Assembly: GCA_963664945.1 (NCBI GenBank)
Contig: OY761822.1
Coordinates: 1,860,001-1,924,000 of the forward strand
DNA from: UBA6522 sp963664945
GTDB taxonomy: Bacteria > Pseudomonadota > Gammaproteobacteria > Steroidobacterales > Rariloculaceae
Reading direction: 5' to 3'
DNA: 64,000 bases
Part shown: piece after piece, positions 8,321 to 17,594 of the stretch
How the letters are laid out: each line of letters starts with the position of its first letter
Position numbering within the stretch: position 1 is the first letter of the stretch
Translations under genes and position numbers: made by a program
The notes under the pieces: model-generated
The model's input: the letters and a program-made list of their open reading frames with translations, nothing else
Database searches by the model: none
Told to the model about the DNA's origin: nothing

Positions 8321-9018
8321 ATCGGGCTTGCGATCGGACGCACTCCGAACCCGTGTCGCCGAGGCGTCCACGGTAAGTTGGCGACCCGTTGGAGATCGCG
8401 ATACTGGAGTCTGATCACTCGGTGGGCGGGCACCGTTGCCTGGGCGTAGGAAGGTCCGTGCCCGGACGCGTGCCCGTTGTCTCGTCCGTCAAATGAGCTT
8501 GATTGAAATACAGCTGTTGCGCTCGATCTTGTTCACTGCCCAGGCCATCGTGAGGAAAAGGACTGCCGCTGGACGAGAGCATAAGTGGAGGAGATTCCCC
8601 CGGGGTACTTCCAGAGTCGCGCCAGAGGTGCCGCCCAAAACCGCACAATTACCGGCACAAGTCCACTCCTGGTCAGGCAAGCATGCTCAACAATGCCCCT
8701 CGTTTCCATTTGTGTGCGGGATTATGCCACGAAACGCTTTCCGACTGAACCGTCTCCGTGCCCAAAAAACATGCTGAGCCACCTGTCGGGACGGGAGTAA
8801 TCGACCGCGGCCATCGCCGAATCGCGGTGGTCCGCTGTCGGCACGTTCGCTGAAGCGTAACGGCAGGCCTCCCTGCAGCCAATTGATCCGGACCGGGGCG
8901 TGGCCGCCATCGGCTCGTATTGCACAGCGTATCAGTGCCGGTGTAGGCTTGGTCAATCAATCGAACGCGGTATCGATATATATTAGGTTCTATTCTTCGC
9001 GGGTGAAGAGGAATTAGC
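8321..9018. other. Intergenic, ~700 bp, no supportable gene
   Basis: Open frames on both strands are short and have no recognisable motif or consistent codon bias. The last ~90 bases before 9,019 are relatively AT-rich (cgatatatattaggttc) and probably hold the promoter of the following membrane-protein gene. No RNA gene or repeat was recognised. Confidence 0.5.
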
Positions 9019-9978
9019 TTGTCAGGCGGAAGAGGTCCCTTTGTCATTGTCGCGGTAGTGATCGTGGGATGCCTTGGCGCGGGTGTTGCGTTGGCCACGT
9101 TCATCGAACAGGCGGCCGCGCTGGTCGTCTCGGTGGTGCTCGCCTGCGCGGTTGCATCTCTACTCTACGGCATTCTGGGCGGCGTATCGCAAGCCGGGTT
9201 CAATTTTGGTCCGCTCAAGATGGGGGGCAGCGCGGCCGTACTTCTGGGCAGCGTTTTCCTGTTCAACCAGACGTTGGACCCGCAACTCAGGGAGATTCGC
9301 CAATACAACCTGGAGGAGACCGTGGACGCGGCGTTGAGCGATGCCGAGTTCGACTTCGACCGGCACGTCGACCCGTCCGCGAACTGGTTTGCCATCGACA
9401 GGGCGACGGCGGTGCCAATAGACGTTGGTTTCACCAACCCCCAGGGGAACGAGCCCATGCAGGTCGTGCGGCGCCCATTCAGCCCGAACTTGCGCTTGAG
9501 GCTCGAACCGCAGGACGAAAGTTCCTTCCTGGTGCTCGGCGTTGACGCGGATTCGGGCGACGGTCTGGGCCACATTCAGATGCAGCAACTGAGAAACGTC
9601 ATCGGCTCGTTCGGTGAGTTCACGCCCGAACGGATATACGGCCCTCGACGATTGCACCTGGTGGCCGAAGGAATACTCGCCGAGGACACACCGCGGGAGT
9701 GGGGATCGAGCGGCCGCTGCCTGGGAACGAGCCTGCCCATGCGCCTGCGTGCCGTCAGATTCGACCAGGGCTACGCCGACTATGAAGTCTTCGTCTGCGG
9801 CGGATATGGCGATGCCGCGCCCGATCACGAATCGAGCCTCGCCTCCGGCGACGGCGAACTGGTCGAGCTGGAAATCGGCGGCGACACGCGGCATTTCCTC
9901 ATCGCGGTGCTGGCGGCCAACCACATGGAGTCCCCGTTCTGGTCGAGTTTCCTGATCACCGAGATGGCGGAAGACTGA
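9019..9978 (+). CDS. Hypothetical membrane-anchored protein
   Basis: This 319-residue protein uses a TTG start with an AGAGGAA Shine-Dalgarno 7-8 bases upstream. Two or three hydrophobic segments lie in the first ~90 residues (FVIVAVVIVGCLGAGVALA; AALVVSVVLACAVASLLYGI; AVLLGSVFLF). After them comes a soluble region with many acidic residues and two Cys (GRCLGTSL, VFVCGGYG). I recognise no domain. The topology suggests the soluble C-terminal ~230 residues face the periplasm or cytoplasm from an inner-membrane anchor. It lies 90 bp upstream of the peroxidase/P450 gene group and on the same strand, so it could belong with it, but this is only positional. Confidence 0.65.
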   Translation: MSGGRGPFVIVAVVIVGCLGAGVALATFIEQAAALVVSVVLACAVASLLYGILGGVSQAGFNFGPLKMGGSAAVLLGSVFLFNQTLDPQLREIRQYNLEETVDAALSDAEFDFDRHVDPSANWFAIDRATAVPIDVGFTNPQGNEPMQVVRRPFSPNLRLRLEPQDESSFLVLGVDADSGDGLGHIQMQQLRNVIGSFGEFTPERIYGPRRLHLVAEGILAEDTPREWGSSGRCLGTSLPMRLRAVRFDQGYADYEVFVCGGYGDAAPDHESSLASGDGELVELEIGGDTRHFLIAVLAANHMESPFWSSFLITEMAED

Positions 9979-10069
9979 AGAACGCTCCTGCGGGTCAGGC
10001 GATCTTGCGACGCTCGGCGCCACGTGACGCATGTACGAATACCCTACTGAAGCTCAAACGGGGCGTTGA

Positions 10070-10388
10070 ATGTCAAATGTTGCGGGCAAATCCTATGCGA
10101 TGAACGTGGTGACGCCGCTGAAATGGCATACTGCGTGGCTGAACAAAATTATTTTCTGGTTCGCGCAACTACCGTTTTTCCGTGGTGCTTTAGACGGCCT
10201 GCTCACGCTGTCGCTCATCCATTATGCGCGATGGGCAATCGTAAAACCCAGCCAGTTTCCACGCCTCCATCCCGATCAGCCGGCGGAAACCATCAAGCAC
10301 ACGTATATGTTCTTCTTCAGCAACTTCAACGGCAGTTGGACACAGTACGTGGATTCGTTCCACATGGCCATTCCGACGGGGCTGGACC
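10070..10388 (+). pseudogene. First gene of DyP/P450 cluster, 5' part (IS-interrupted)
   Basis: Codons 1-106 of a protein beginning MSNVAGKSYAMNVVTPLKW. The frame enters the IS target site at GGGCTGGACC (codons G-L-D), and excising both IS copies and duplicated sites restores it exactly at 14,802. The block TYMFFFSNFNGSWTQYVDSF matches YLVFSSNFHGDRDTYVRGMW in the next operon gene, so the two are paralogues. I do not recognise the family beyond its association with DyP peroxidase. Read through, the protein would have 223 residues. Confidence 0.75.
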
Positions 10389-12516
10389 CAGGCCTATCCA
10401 AAAGTCCCGGTCCGGTTGGTTCCGGTGAGGCTGAGCGATGGGTCCGACGGGGATGTGTGGCTGTAGCGGAGGGGTCGCCGGTCGGTCCAGGGCGGTGGGG
10501 AGGCGTTGAGCGGGTTTGCTCGGGGGTATGGGTTGGTGCCTGGGCGCTGAGTAGGCGCGGCGCGCACGGGGATGCCGCGGCGCGGCCGGGCGGTGCGCCG
10601 TCGGGGGTCCGCGGGGTGCCCGGTCAGGGCGGCGCGGGGGTCAGGATGGCGTCGAGCGCATCCTGCGGGCGTGCGGCGTAGTGGCGGTTTGCCTGGGGGA
10701 TGTAGTCGAAGTGGCCGATCGCGCGCACGATGGAGATCGCGGCGTTGCTGAGCGCCGCCAGGTTTTGCGGCAGATGCCCGGCCGCGGCGCGGCAGCGGTC
10801 CTCGTCGTAGCTGAAGTCGCGCACGTAGTGAACCCGGTTCTCCACTTCCCAGTGGCGGCGCACGATGTTCAACAGTTCGTCGGGTCCGGCCTCCTCGACG
10901 CCGAGCGAGGTGAGCCCGTAGGCGATCTCGCGGGTGCTTTCCCCGGTCTTGACCACGACGCGCTCGCGCTGCACGCGCAGCGCCTGACGGCGTGCGGGCA
11001 GATCGCACCGCCCGTCCCACTTGGCGGGCGTGAGGTCGAAGGCCGCGCAGCGGCGGGTCTCCAGCCGCCCATGGGCCTTGTGCAGCGCCTCGGCGCTCCA
11101 GCGCGCCTGGCTCCAGTCGATGTCCGCCAGGTCCTCGCGAATGCTCGGCTGGTTGCCCTTCACGGCGGTGATCGCGTAGTCGGCCTTGCACTCCTCCACC
11201 AAGCAGCGCGCCGTGTCGTGTTGGGCGTGGATGGCGTCGAGCGTGACGACGCGCCCGGCGAGGTCCAGTTGCCGCGCCAGTTCGCGCACCGCCGGGATCT
11301 CGTTGCTTTTGGCGCCGATGCGCACCTGCCCGAGCACCAGGCCGCTGCCGTGCTCCACCGCGGCCACCATCATCTGGCGTTCGCCCTCGGTCCGCCTGGA
11401 GGCGCCGCGCACGTCCTTGCCGTCCATGGCCACCGGCGCAAGCCCGGCATGCTGGGCGCTCCAGGCGCGCAGCGCCCGATCCAGAGTGTCCGGCGGCAGC
11501 TTCGAGAGGATGTAATGGAAGGTCGAGGCAGCGGGCACTGTGTAGCACTGGCGCGTCGGGCTGAAGAACCCGCCCACCGCACGGCGCTGCGCCTCGTCGA
11601 GCCGGGCGGCGAACTCCCCGAACGCGCTCACGCCGCGATACCCGGCCAGGCGCGCCGCGATCATGATCGTCAGGTAGCTCGCCAAGCTGTAGCGCTGCCC
11701 GCGCCGTTTGCGAAAATCCTCCATCTCCCCGAGAAAGTCGTGAAGACTGCGCAATTGCCCCGCCGGCATCGGCGCCTCGCGCACCTCCACGGGCTCGCGC
11801 CCATCGCGTAGCGCCTCGCGGGCGCCGGCTTCAAGCTCGTACACGTAAACCTCCTTGGGCTGGCCGTGCTCGCGCCACCGCGCCGGGCTGCCGTACACCC
11901 GCGAATAACCGCGCGTCAGGCCCAGCATCCGCCAGTTCGACGCCCGGTAGCAAACCCCCGAAAACCGCGACGGGTCCACGAACGTCTCCGCCAACAGCAC
12001 CGGGAAACCGTGCATCGCGCGCATGTCCCCCGACAGCCGGCGCAGACTCAGACCCAGCACCCGAGAGGCCAGGTTGCGTACCTCCCCCTTGCCCACCAGC
12101 AACGCGAAACGGCTGTTGTTCGCGATCAGCTTCAGCCGCCGAAACTGCCGCTCCGGCGGCCAACCCAGCCACTCGTCCCGAACCCCGACCTTGAACGCGC
12201 CCGCCGTCCAGCCCAGCAGCGCAACCCGGCTCCCGCCGCATACCGCCACGTGACGCAGCGACTGACCGAACAATCCCTTGTACGGCAAATAGTGAAACTC
12301 CCTCATCAGCGCGTCCCAACGCCGCCGCTCCGCCACGCCGCGCACCGGGCGCACCCACACATCGCGCAACTTCAACCGGCCACGGGAAAACACCGAGATC
12401 ACCATGACCCCCTTTATGCCACAACGACTTCTGAATAGCCAGACCTTGCACAGCCTGACCGCTTCCCTCACCGTTTACAGCCTCAGGCTATACGCCCCGA
12501 CTTTTGGAGAGCCCTG
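10389..12516 (-). mobile_element. ISAs1-like element copy 2, intact, 2,128 bp
   Basis: It has the same CAGG-starting inverted repeats as copy 1, in reverse orientation. The 10-bp target sequence GGGCTGGACC precedes it (10,379-10,388) and follows it (12,517-12,526); copy 3 then begins immediately at 12,527. The single transposase gene is intact. Insertion interrupted the first gene of the peroxidase/P450 cluster. Confidence 0.93.
10624..12405 (-). CDS. ISAs1-like transposase with N-terminal DUF4338 (DruA-like) domain
   Basis: 593 residues from the ATG at 12,405; an in-frame GTG at 12,471 would add 22. Residues ~1-200 match DUF4338: RWDALMREFHYLPYKG, WPPERQFRRLKLIANNSRF, NLASRVLGLSLRRLSGDM, GFPVLLAETFVDPSRFSG. 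Residues ~230-593 are an ISAs1 DDE transposase with catalytic D~327 (MDGKDVRG), D~389 (LDAIHAQHD) and E~521 (EVENRVHYVRD). The H-repeat-associated N-terminal region (LHDFLGEMEDFRKRRGQRYSL) links the two. It appears intact and identical to copy 4. Confidence 0.92.
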   Translation of the reverse strand: MVISVFSRGRLKLRDVWVRPVRGVAERRRWDALMREFHYLPYKGLFGQSLRHVAVCGGSRVALLGWTAGAFKVGVRDEWLGWPPERQFRRLKLIANNSRFALLVGKGEVRNLASRVLGLSLRRLSGDMRAMHGFPVLLAETFVDPSRFSGVCYRASNWRMLGLTRGYSRVYGSPARWREHGQPKEVYVYELEAGAREALRDGREPVEVREAPMPAGQLRSLHDFLGEMEDFRKRRGQRYSLASYLTIMIAARLAGYRGVSAFGEFAARLDEAQRRAVGGFFSPTRQCYTVPAASTFHYILSKLPPDTLDRALRAWSAQHAGLAPVAMDGKDVRGASRRTEGERQMMVAAVEHGSGLVLGQVRIGAKSNEIPAVRELARQLDLAGRVVTLDAIHAQHDTARCLVEECKADYAITAVKGNQPSIREDLADIDWSQARWSAEALHKAHGRLETRRCAAFDLTPAKWDGRCDLPARRQALRVQRERVVVKTGESTREIAYGLTSLGVEEAGPDELLNIVRRHWEVENRVHYVRDFSYDEDRCRAAAGHLPQNLAALSNAAISIVRAIGHFDYIPQANRHYAARPQDALDAILTPAPP

Positions 12517-12526
12517 GGGCTGGACC

Positions 12527-14801
12527 CAGGCCTATCCAAAAGTCCCGGTCCGGTTGGTTCCGGTGAGGCTGAGCGATGGGTCCGACGGGGATGTGTGGCT
12601 GTAGCGGAGGGGTCGCCGGTCGGTCCAGGGCGGTGGGGAGGCGTTGAGCGGGTTTGCTCGGGGGTATGGGTTGGTGCCTGGGCGCTGAGTAGGCGCGGCG
12701 CGCACGGGGATGCCGCGGCGCGGCCGGGCGGTGCGCCGTCGGGGGTCCGCGGGGTGCCCGGTCAGGGCGGCGCGGGGGTCAGGATGGCGTCGAGCGCATC
12801 CTGCGGGCGTGCGGCGTAGTGGCGGTTTGCCTGGGGGATGTAGTCGAAGTGGCCGATCGCGCGCACGATGGAGATCGCGGCGTTGCTGAGCGCCGCCAGG
12901 TTTTGCGGCAGATGCCCGGCCGCGGCGCGGCAGCGGTCCTCGTCGTAGCTGAAGTCGCGCACGTAGTGAACCCGGTTCTCCACTTCCCAGTGGCGGCGCA
13001 CGATGTTCAACAGTTCGTCGGGTCCGGCCTCCTCGACGCCGAGCGAGGTGAGCCCGTAGGCGATCTCGCGGGTGCTTTCCCCGGTCTTGACCACGACGCG
13101 CTCGCGCTGCACGCGCAGCGCCTGACGGCGTGCGGGCAGATCGCACCGCCCGTCCCACTTGGCGGGCGTGAGGTCGAAGGCCGCGCAGCGGCGGGTCTCC
13201 AGCCGCCCATGGGCCTTGTGCAGCGCCTCGGCGCTCCAGCGCGCCTGGCTCCAGTCGATGTCCGCCAGGTCCTCGCGAATGCTCGGCTGGTTGCCCTTCA
13301 CGGCGGTGATCGCGTAGTCGGCCTTGCACTCCTCCACCAAGCAGCGCGCCGTGTCGTGTTGGGCGTGGATGGCGTCGAGCGTGACGACGCGCCCGGCGAG
13401 GTCCAGTTGCCGCGCCAGTTCGCGCACCGCCGGGATCTCGTTGCTTTTGGCGCCGATGCGCACCTGCCCGAGCACCAGGCCGCTGCCGTGCTCCACCGCG
13501 GCCACCATCATCTGGCGTTCGCCCTCGGTCCGCCTGGAGGCGCCGCGCACGTCCTTGCCGTCCATGGCCACCGGCGCAAGCCCGGCATGCTGGGCGCTCC
13601 AGGCGCGCAGCGCCCGATCCAGAGTGTCCGGCGGCAGCTTCGAGAGGATGTAATGGAAGGTCGAGGCAGCGGGTGTGTAGCACTGGCGCGTCGGGCTGAA
13701 GAACCCGCCCACCGCACGGTCCGCTGCAGCCTTCGTAATGGAAGGTCGAGGCAGCGGGCACTGTGTAGCACTGGCGCGTCGGGCTGAAGAACCCGCCCAC
13801 CGCACGGCGTGCGCCTCGTCGAGCCGGGCGGCGAACTCCCCGAACGCGCTCACGCCGCGATACCCGGCCAGGCGCGCCGCGATCATGATCGTCAGGTAGC
13901 TCGCCAAGCTGTAGCGCTGCCCGCGCCGTTTGCGAAAATCCTCCATCTCCCCGAGAAAGTCGTGAAGACTGCGCAATTGCCCCGCCGGCATCGGCGCCTC
14001 GCGCACCTCCACGGGCTCGCGCCCATCGCGTAGCGCCTCGCGGGCGCCGGCTTCAATTGCCCCGCCGGCATCGGCGCGCTCGCGCCCATCGCGTAGCGCC
14101 TCGCGGGCGCCGGCTTCAAGCTCGTACACGTAAACCTCCTTGGGCTGGCCGTGCTCGCGCCACCGCGCCGGGCTGCCGTACACCCGCGAATAACCGCGCG
14201 TCAGGCCCAGCATCCGCCAGTTCGACGCCCGGTAGCAAACCCCCGAAAACCGCGACGGGTCCACGAACGTCTCCGCCAACAGCACCGGGAAACCGTGCAT
14301 CGCGCGCATGTCCCCCGACAGCCGGCGCAGACTCAGACCCAGCACCCGAGAGGCCAGGTTGCGTACCTCCCCCTTGCCCACCAGCAACGCGAAACGGCTG
14401 TTGTTCGCGATCAGCTTCAGCCGCCGAAACTGCCGCTCCGGCGGCCAACCCAGCCACTCGTCCCGAACCCCGACCTTGAACGCGCCCGCCGTCCAGCCCA
14501 GCAGCGCAACCCGGCTCCCGCCGCATACCGCCACGTGACGCAGCGACTGACCGAACAATCCCTTGTACGGCAAATAGTGAAACTCCCTCATCAGCGCGTC
14601 CCAACGCCGCCGCTCCGCCACGCCGCGCACCGGGCGCACCCACACATCGCGCAACTTCAACCGGCCACGGGAAAACACCGAGATCACCATGACCCCCTTT
14701 ATGCCACAACGACTTCTGAATAGCCAGACCTTGCACAGCCTGACCGCTTCCCTCACCGTTTACAGCCTCAGGCTATACGCCCCGACTTTTGGAGAGCCCT
14801 G
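12527..14801 (-). mobile_element. ISAs1-like element copy 3, tandem with copy 2, 147 bp longer
   Basis: It starts directly after the shared 10-bp target sequence that ends copy 2 and is followed by a third GGGCTGGACC (14,802-14,811). The 2,275-bp length is 147 bp more than the other copies. The excess comes from two imperfect internal duplications, near 13,670-13,810 and 14,055-14,118. The tandem arrangement could come from a second insertion, unequal exchange, or an assembly problem. Confidence 0.9.
12762..14690 (-). CDS. ISAs1-like DUF4338 transposase, variant with internal duplications
   Basis: 642 residues from the ATG at 14,690 (664 from a GTG at 14,756), against 593/615 in the other copies. 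Two inserted segments lengthen it. One is a repeat of the GAREALRDGRE region (about residue 195-215). The other duplicates the RAVGGFFSPTRQCYT region but is partly read in a shifted frame (AVRWAGSSARRASATQ) before the original frame returns. The catalytic D, D and E motifs remain. The net insertion is a multiple of three, so the frame stays open, but the shifted segment lies just ahead of the catalytic domain and activity is doubtful. Confidence 0.75.
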   Translation of the reverse strand: MVISVFSRGRLKLRDVWVRPVRGVAERRRWDALMREFHYLPYKGLFGQSLRHVAVCGGSRVALLGWTAGAFKVGVRDEWLGWPPERQFRRLKLIANNSRFALLVGKGEVRNLASRVLGLSLRRLSGDMRAMHGFPVLLAETFVDPSRFSGVCYRASNWRMLGLTRGYSRVYGSPARWREHGQPKEVYVYELEAGAREALRDGRERADAGGAIEAGAREALRDGREPVEVREAPMPAGQLRSLHDFLGEMEDFRKRRGQRYSLASYLTIMIAARLAGYRGVSAFGEFAARLDEAHAVRWAGSSARRASATQCPLPRPSITKAAADRAVGGFFSPTRQCYTPAASTFHYILSKLPPDTLDRALRAWSAQHAGLAPVAMDGKDVRGASRRTEGERQMMVAAVEHGSGLVLGQVRIGAKSNEIPAVRELARQLDLAGRVVTLDAIHAQHDTARCLVEECKADYAITAVKGNQPSIREDLADIDWSQARWSAEALHKAHGRLETRRCAAFDLTPAKWDGRCDLPARRQALRVQRERVVVKTGESTREIAYGLTSLGVEEAGPDELLNIVRRHWEVENRVHYVRDFSYDEDRCRAAAGHLPQNLAALSNAAISIVRAIGHFDYIPQANRHYAARPQDALDAILTPAPP

Positions 14802-15155
14802 GGGCTGGACCTGTTCTGGCGAAACAATCTGAGATACCCCAAATCGGTGCCGCTGCAGCCGTTCCACGCCTACATCACCTACAACCAGATTTGGACCAAC
14901 CACTATTACAATGCCTACCCCAGCGCTGCATCGAACGATGTCAAGGCGGCGAGAAGAATCAAGCGCGGGCTTGAAGCGTTTGTCGAAGACGCAAGGAATT
15001 CGTCACCCGGCGATTTCAAGATCAAGTACGATGCCTTGCTCAACGATTTGCAGAACGACCTCAGCCTGATGGCGCCGACGCCCATCGTCAGCCTGGCCGC
15101 GGCGGCGGTCGAAAGCAGGCGCAAGGGCGCAAACCCATCCCTTCGCTCCGCATGA
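14802..15155 (+). pseudogene. First gene of DyP/P450 cluster, 3' part (IS-interrupted)
   Basis: This is the continuation of the gene begun at 10,070. After the duplicated GGGCTGGACC the frame reads GLDLFWRNNLRYPKSVPLQ, then ITYNQIWTNHYYNAYP and a basic/acidic helical tail (DVKAARRIKRGLEAFVEDA), and it stops at 15,155. The restored protein (223 residues) has no signal peptide or clear membrane segment beyond a hydrophobic stretch near residues 25-50. The gene ends 19 bp before the next one, consistent with an operon. An internal start at 14,847 could give a 102-residue fragment. Confidence 0.75.
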
Positions 15156-15174
15156 TCAGAAAACGAGGCGACCC

Positions 15175-15795
15175 ATGATGCCTGTGAAAAACACCAGCGG
15201 AAGAGCCTATGGGCTGACATTGCTGTGCCCGATCAAGAACGAGAGCCGGGACGATCGGTCGTATGCCGAAATACTTCGGGACTATCTGGAAAATCTCCGC
15301 AGCGATGACGCGAGTCCCATGGCGAAAGTGCCGAACACGTATCTTGCCAGGTTCTATGTCCTCAACGACGTTTTCTACCAGGGATACGGTTTCAGGGAAG
15401 AACATTTGAAATCGAAGTATCTTGTGTTCTCGTCCAACTTTCACGGGGACAGGGACACGTATGTTCGAGGCATGTGGAATTCCAATGAAAAGGGTGTCAG
15501 GGCGATCTGGCGGTACTGCGTTGCTTTCGACGACGTTCAGGACGCCCAAGGGTTCCTCGATTACGTCAAGCGGTGCCAGGTCGATAACGCGCTGTTCTTC
15601 AATGGCTCAACCGACGATTTCCTCGTCGAGCAGCTCAAGGCGCTTTACCTGAAACAGGAATTCACGCGTTTCGCCTACGACAATCAGGGAGTCGGTCCCG
15701 AGCAGTTGCAGAAAAACTTTGGAGAGTTTCTGGGGCGGACCCAACCGTCGAATGTCGATGAACCCACTTGGCTCCCGGGACATCCGAACCAATGA
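15175..15795 (+). CDS. Hypothetical protein of DyP/P450 cluster
   Basis: A 206-residue soluble protein. It begins MMPVKNTSGRAYGLTLLCPI and carries YLARFYVLNDVFYQG and YLVFSSNFHGDRDTYVRGMW. The SSNFHGD...YV block is shared with the interrupted upstream gene (FFSNFNGSWTQYV), so these are paralogues in tandem. It has no signal peptide or membrane helix. It lies 76 bp upstream of the DyP peroxidase start and on the same strand. I cannot assign a reaction. Given its neighbours, a role in handling the peroxidase/P450 substrate or as an auxiliary subunit is possible but unproven. Confidence 0.75.
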   Translation: MMPVKNTSGRAYGLTLLCPIKNESRDDRSYAEILRDYLENLRSDDASPMAKVPNTYLARFYVLNDVFYQGYGFREEHLKSKYLVFSSNFHGDRDTYVRGMWNSNEKGVRAIWRYCVAFDDVQDAQGFLDYVKRCQVDNALFFNGSTDDFLVEQLKALYLKQEFTRFAYDNQGVGPEQLQKNFGEFLGRTQPSNVDEPTWLPGHPNQ

Positions 15796-15871
15796 AGAAG
15801 CGTAGTCGGGCACTCGTGTACGCACGATCGCAATGCCACCGTCACGGCCATTGTTGCCGGAAGCGTCGGAT

Positions 15872-17476
15872 ATGACAACGGAGCTGAACCTTCAAGACAT
15901 TCAGGGTAACGTTCTGAAGACCTACGCCCGGCAAGATTTTTCCTATGCCCGTTACGTATTGCTAGGGATCAACCAACCGGCCATGGGCCGTCGGTTCATT
16001 CGCGATTTGCTCCCACTTGTAACGACCGCCGCACCTTGGGCGCGTCCGGGGGACGATGGCGAGGCAATGCCCAAACCGCGGGCGACGACGAACATCGCGT
16101 TCAGCTATCACGGTCTGAAGCGTGTGGAACTACCTGAGAAGAGTCTGCACAGTTTTCCCGAGGAGTTTTCCATGGGCATGCGCGAGCGGGGCGATGTCCT
16201 GGGGGACACGGGACGCAATGCGCCCGCGTACTGGGATCCGGTGTGGAACAGGAAGGACGGTCGCGTCGATATCTGGCTGTCCATCAACGGGCAGAGCCCG
16301 CAAGACATCGAAGATCGCTACGGGAAGATTCTGGAGATTTTGGAGAACACGAACGCAGGTGTGACCCTGCTGACCGGACACCGTGGCGATGATGACGCGG
16401 ACGACCTGCCATACCAGGATGCGGGCGCGCTCCGTGACGGCAACGGCGAGCCTACGCCGAAAGAGCATTTCGGTTACGTCGACGGCATCAGCAACCCCTT
16501 CTTCGAAGGTACGCTCACGGATCCGGCTTACGTTCTGGGGGCCGGCAAGCCGACGCGGAAGTCGCCGGAGTCGCTGAGCGGATGGGAACCCCTTGAGACC
16601 GGTGAATTCATCTTGGGTCACCGGGACGAAGCGCAGGAACTGCCCAGGGCGCCCATCCCGCGCTCACTTTCCTACAACGGGTCGTACCTGGTGTACCGCA
16701 AGCTTCACGAAAACGTGGGTTCGTTTAACCGCTACATCAAGGCACAGGGCGAACACCTGCCCGATGGAGCCGAACAGGTCGCGGCGAAATTCGCCGGCCG
16801 GTGGCGAAACGGCGCACCCATCACGACCTTCCCGACGAAAAAACAAGCCGACCGATTCATCAAGAAGGTCGAGGCGGCCAAAAAGGAGATGGCGCAGGCG
16901 CGGAACAGGATCACGAAGTCCGTTGCCAGAGTGAAGTATGTCAGGCTGCTCGGCAAGTTCGTCGGTTTCAACTACGACGACGATCTGGCAGGCAGCCGCT
17001 GCCCGGTCGGGGCGCATGCGCGGCGCACCAACCCGCGCGGCGCCCTGGAATTCGGTGTCAAGGATGCCTTCGATACCCCGGGCGCGCTGACCAATCGCCG
17101 GCGGTTGCTGCGAAGGGGACTGCCATACGGCAAGTCCGATGAGAATTCGGGCGACGACGGAAATCACGGCATCATCTTCATGGCCATCGGCGCCAGTATC
17201 GAGCGGCAGTTCGAATTCGTTCAACAGCAGTGGATCAACTACGGGAACGATTTCAAGCTCGCGAACGAAAAGGATCCGCTCGTGGGCAACCATGAGCCCG
17301 AAGCGGCCAGCGCTACAGGGCGCATGATTTTCCCGGCCGAGCCCGGTTCGGGCAAAGCCCCCCACTTTTGCAGCGGCATTCCGCAATTCGTCGAAACACG
17401 CGGCGGGGGTTACTTCTTTCTGCCCAGCCTGACGGCGCTGCGGATGATCGGTCAGGGAATCGTGGATCCCACCTGA
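15872..17476 (+). CDS. DyP-type heme peroxidase
   Basis: This 534-residue protein starts MTTELNLQDIQGNVLKTYAR, the usual N-terminus of the family; an upstream ATG at 15,833 would add 13 residues. The GXXDG motif appears as FGYVDGISNP with the catalytic Asp at ~204. The proximal heme His lies in CPVGAHARRTNPRG (His ~382). A conserved Arg segment (NRRRLLRRGLPYG) and the C-terminal GIIFMAIGASIERQFEFVQQQWIN also match. DyP enzymes use H2O2 to oxidise dyes, phenolics or other substrates. No Tat or Sec signal is present, so it is probably cytoplasmic. It sits between two small proteins and a P450, suggesting a joint oxidative pathway. The enzyme looks intact. Confidence 0.93.
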   Translation: MTTELNLQDIQGNVLKTYARQDFSYARYVLLGINQPAMGRRFIRDLLPLVTTAAPWARPGDDGEAMPKPRATTNIAFSYHGLKRVELPEKSLHSFPEEFSMGMRERGDVLGDTGRNAPAYWDPVWNRKDGRVDIWLSINGQSPQDIEDRYGKILEILENTNAGVTLLTGHRGDDDADDLPYQDAGALRDGNGEPTPKEHFGYVDGISNPFFEGTLTDPAYVLGAGKPTRKSPESLSGWEPLETGEFILGHRDEAQELPRAPIPRSLSYNGSYLVYRKLHENVGSFNRYIKAQGEHLPDGAEQVAAKFAGRWRNGAPITTFPTKKQADRFIKKVEAAKKEMAQARNRITKSVARVKYVRLLGKFVGFNYDDDLAGSRCPVGAHARRTNPRGALEFGVKDAFDTPGALTNRRRLLRRGLPYGKSDENSGDDGNHGIIFMAIGASIERQFEFVQQQWINYGNDFKLANEKDPLVGNHEPEAASATGRMIFPAEPGSGKAPHFCSGIPQFVETRGGGYFFLPSLTALRMIGQGIVDPT

Positions 17477-17594
17477 CGACCGTCGGATGGAAAAGTGTTG
17501 CTGTTCCACACGGATAACGGTCCTTCCCACGATTCGGTTCCGCCGGGGAGGATGTACAATTCGGTGATCCTGGCCAGGAACTGAAGACACGCCT

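Noticed and set aside
8673..9104. Minus-strand frame of 143 codons upstream of the membrane protein
   Set aside because: It overlaps the start region of the 9,019 gene and has low-complexity composition (Pro/Thr/Arg) with no motif.
10681..11811. A 376-codon forward frame antisense to the ISAs1-like transposase, recurring at each IS copy
   Set aside because: It repeats with the IS and is a high-GC shadow of the transposase. The opposite strand carries all catalytic motifs.
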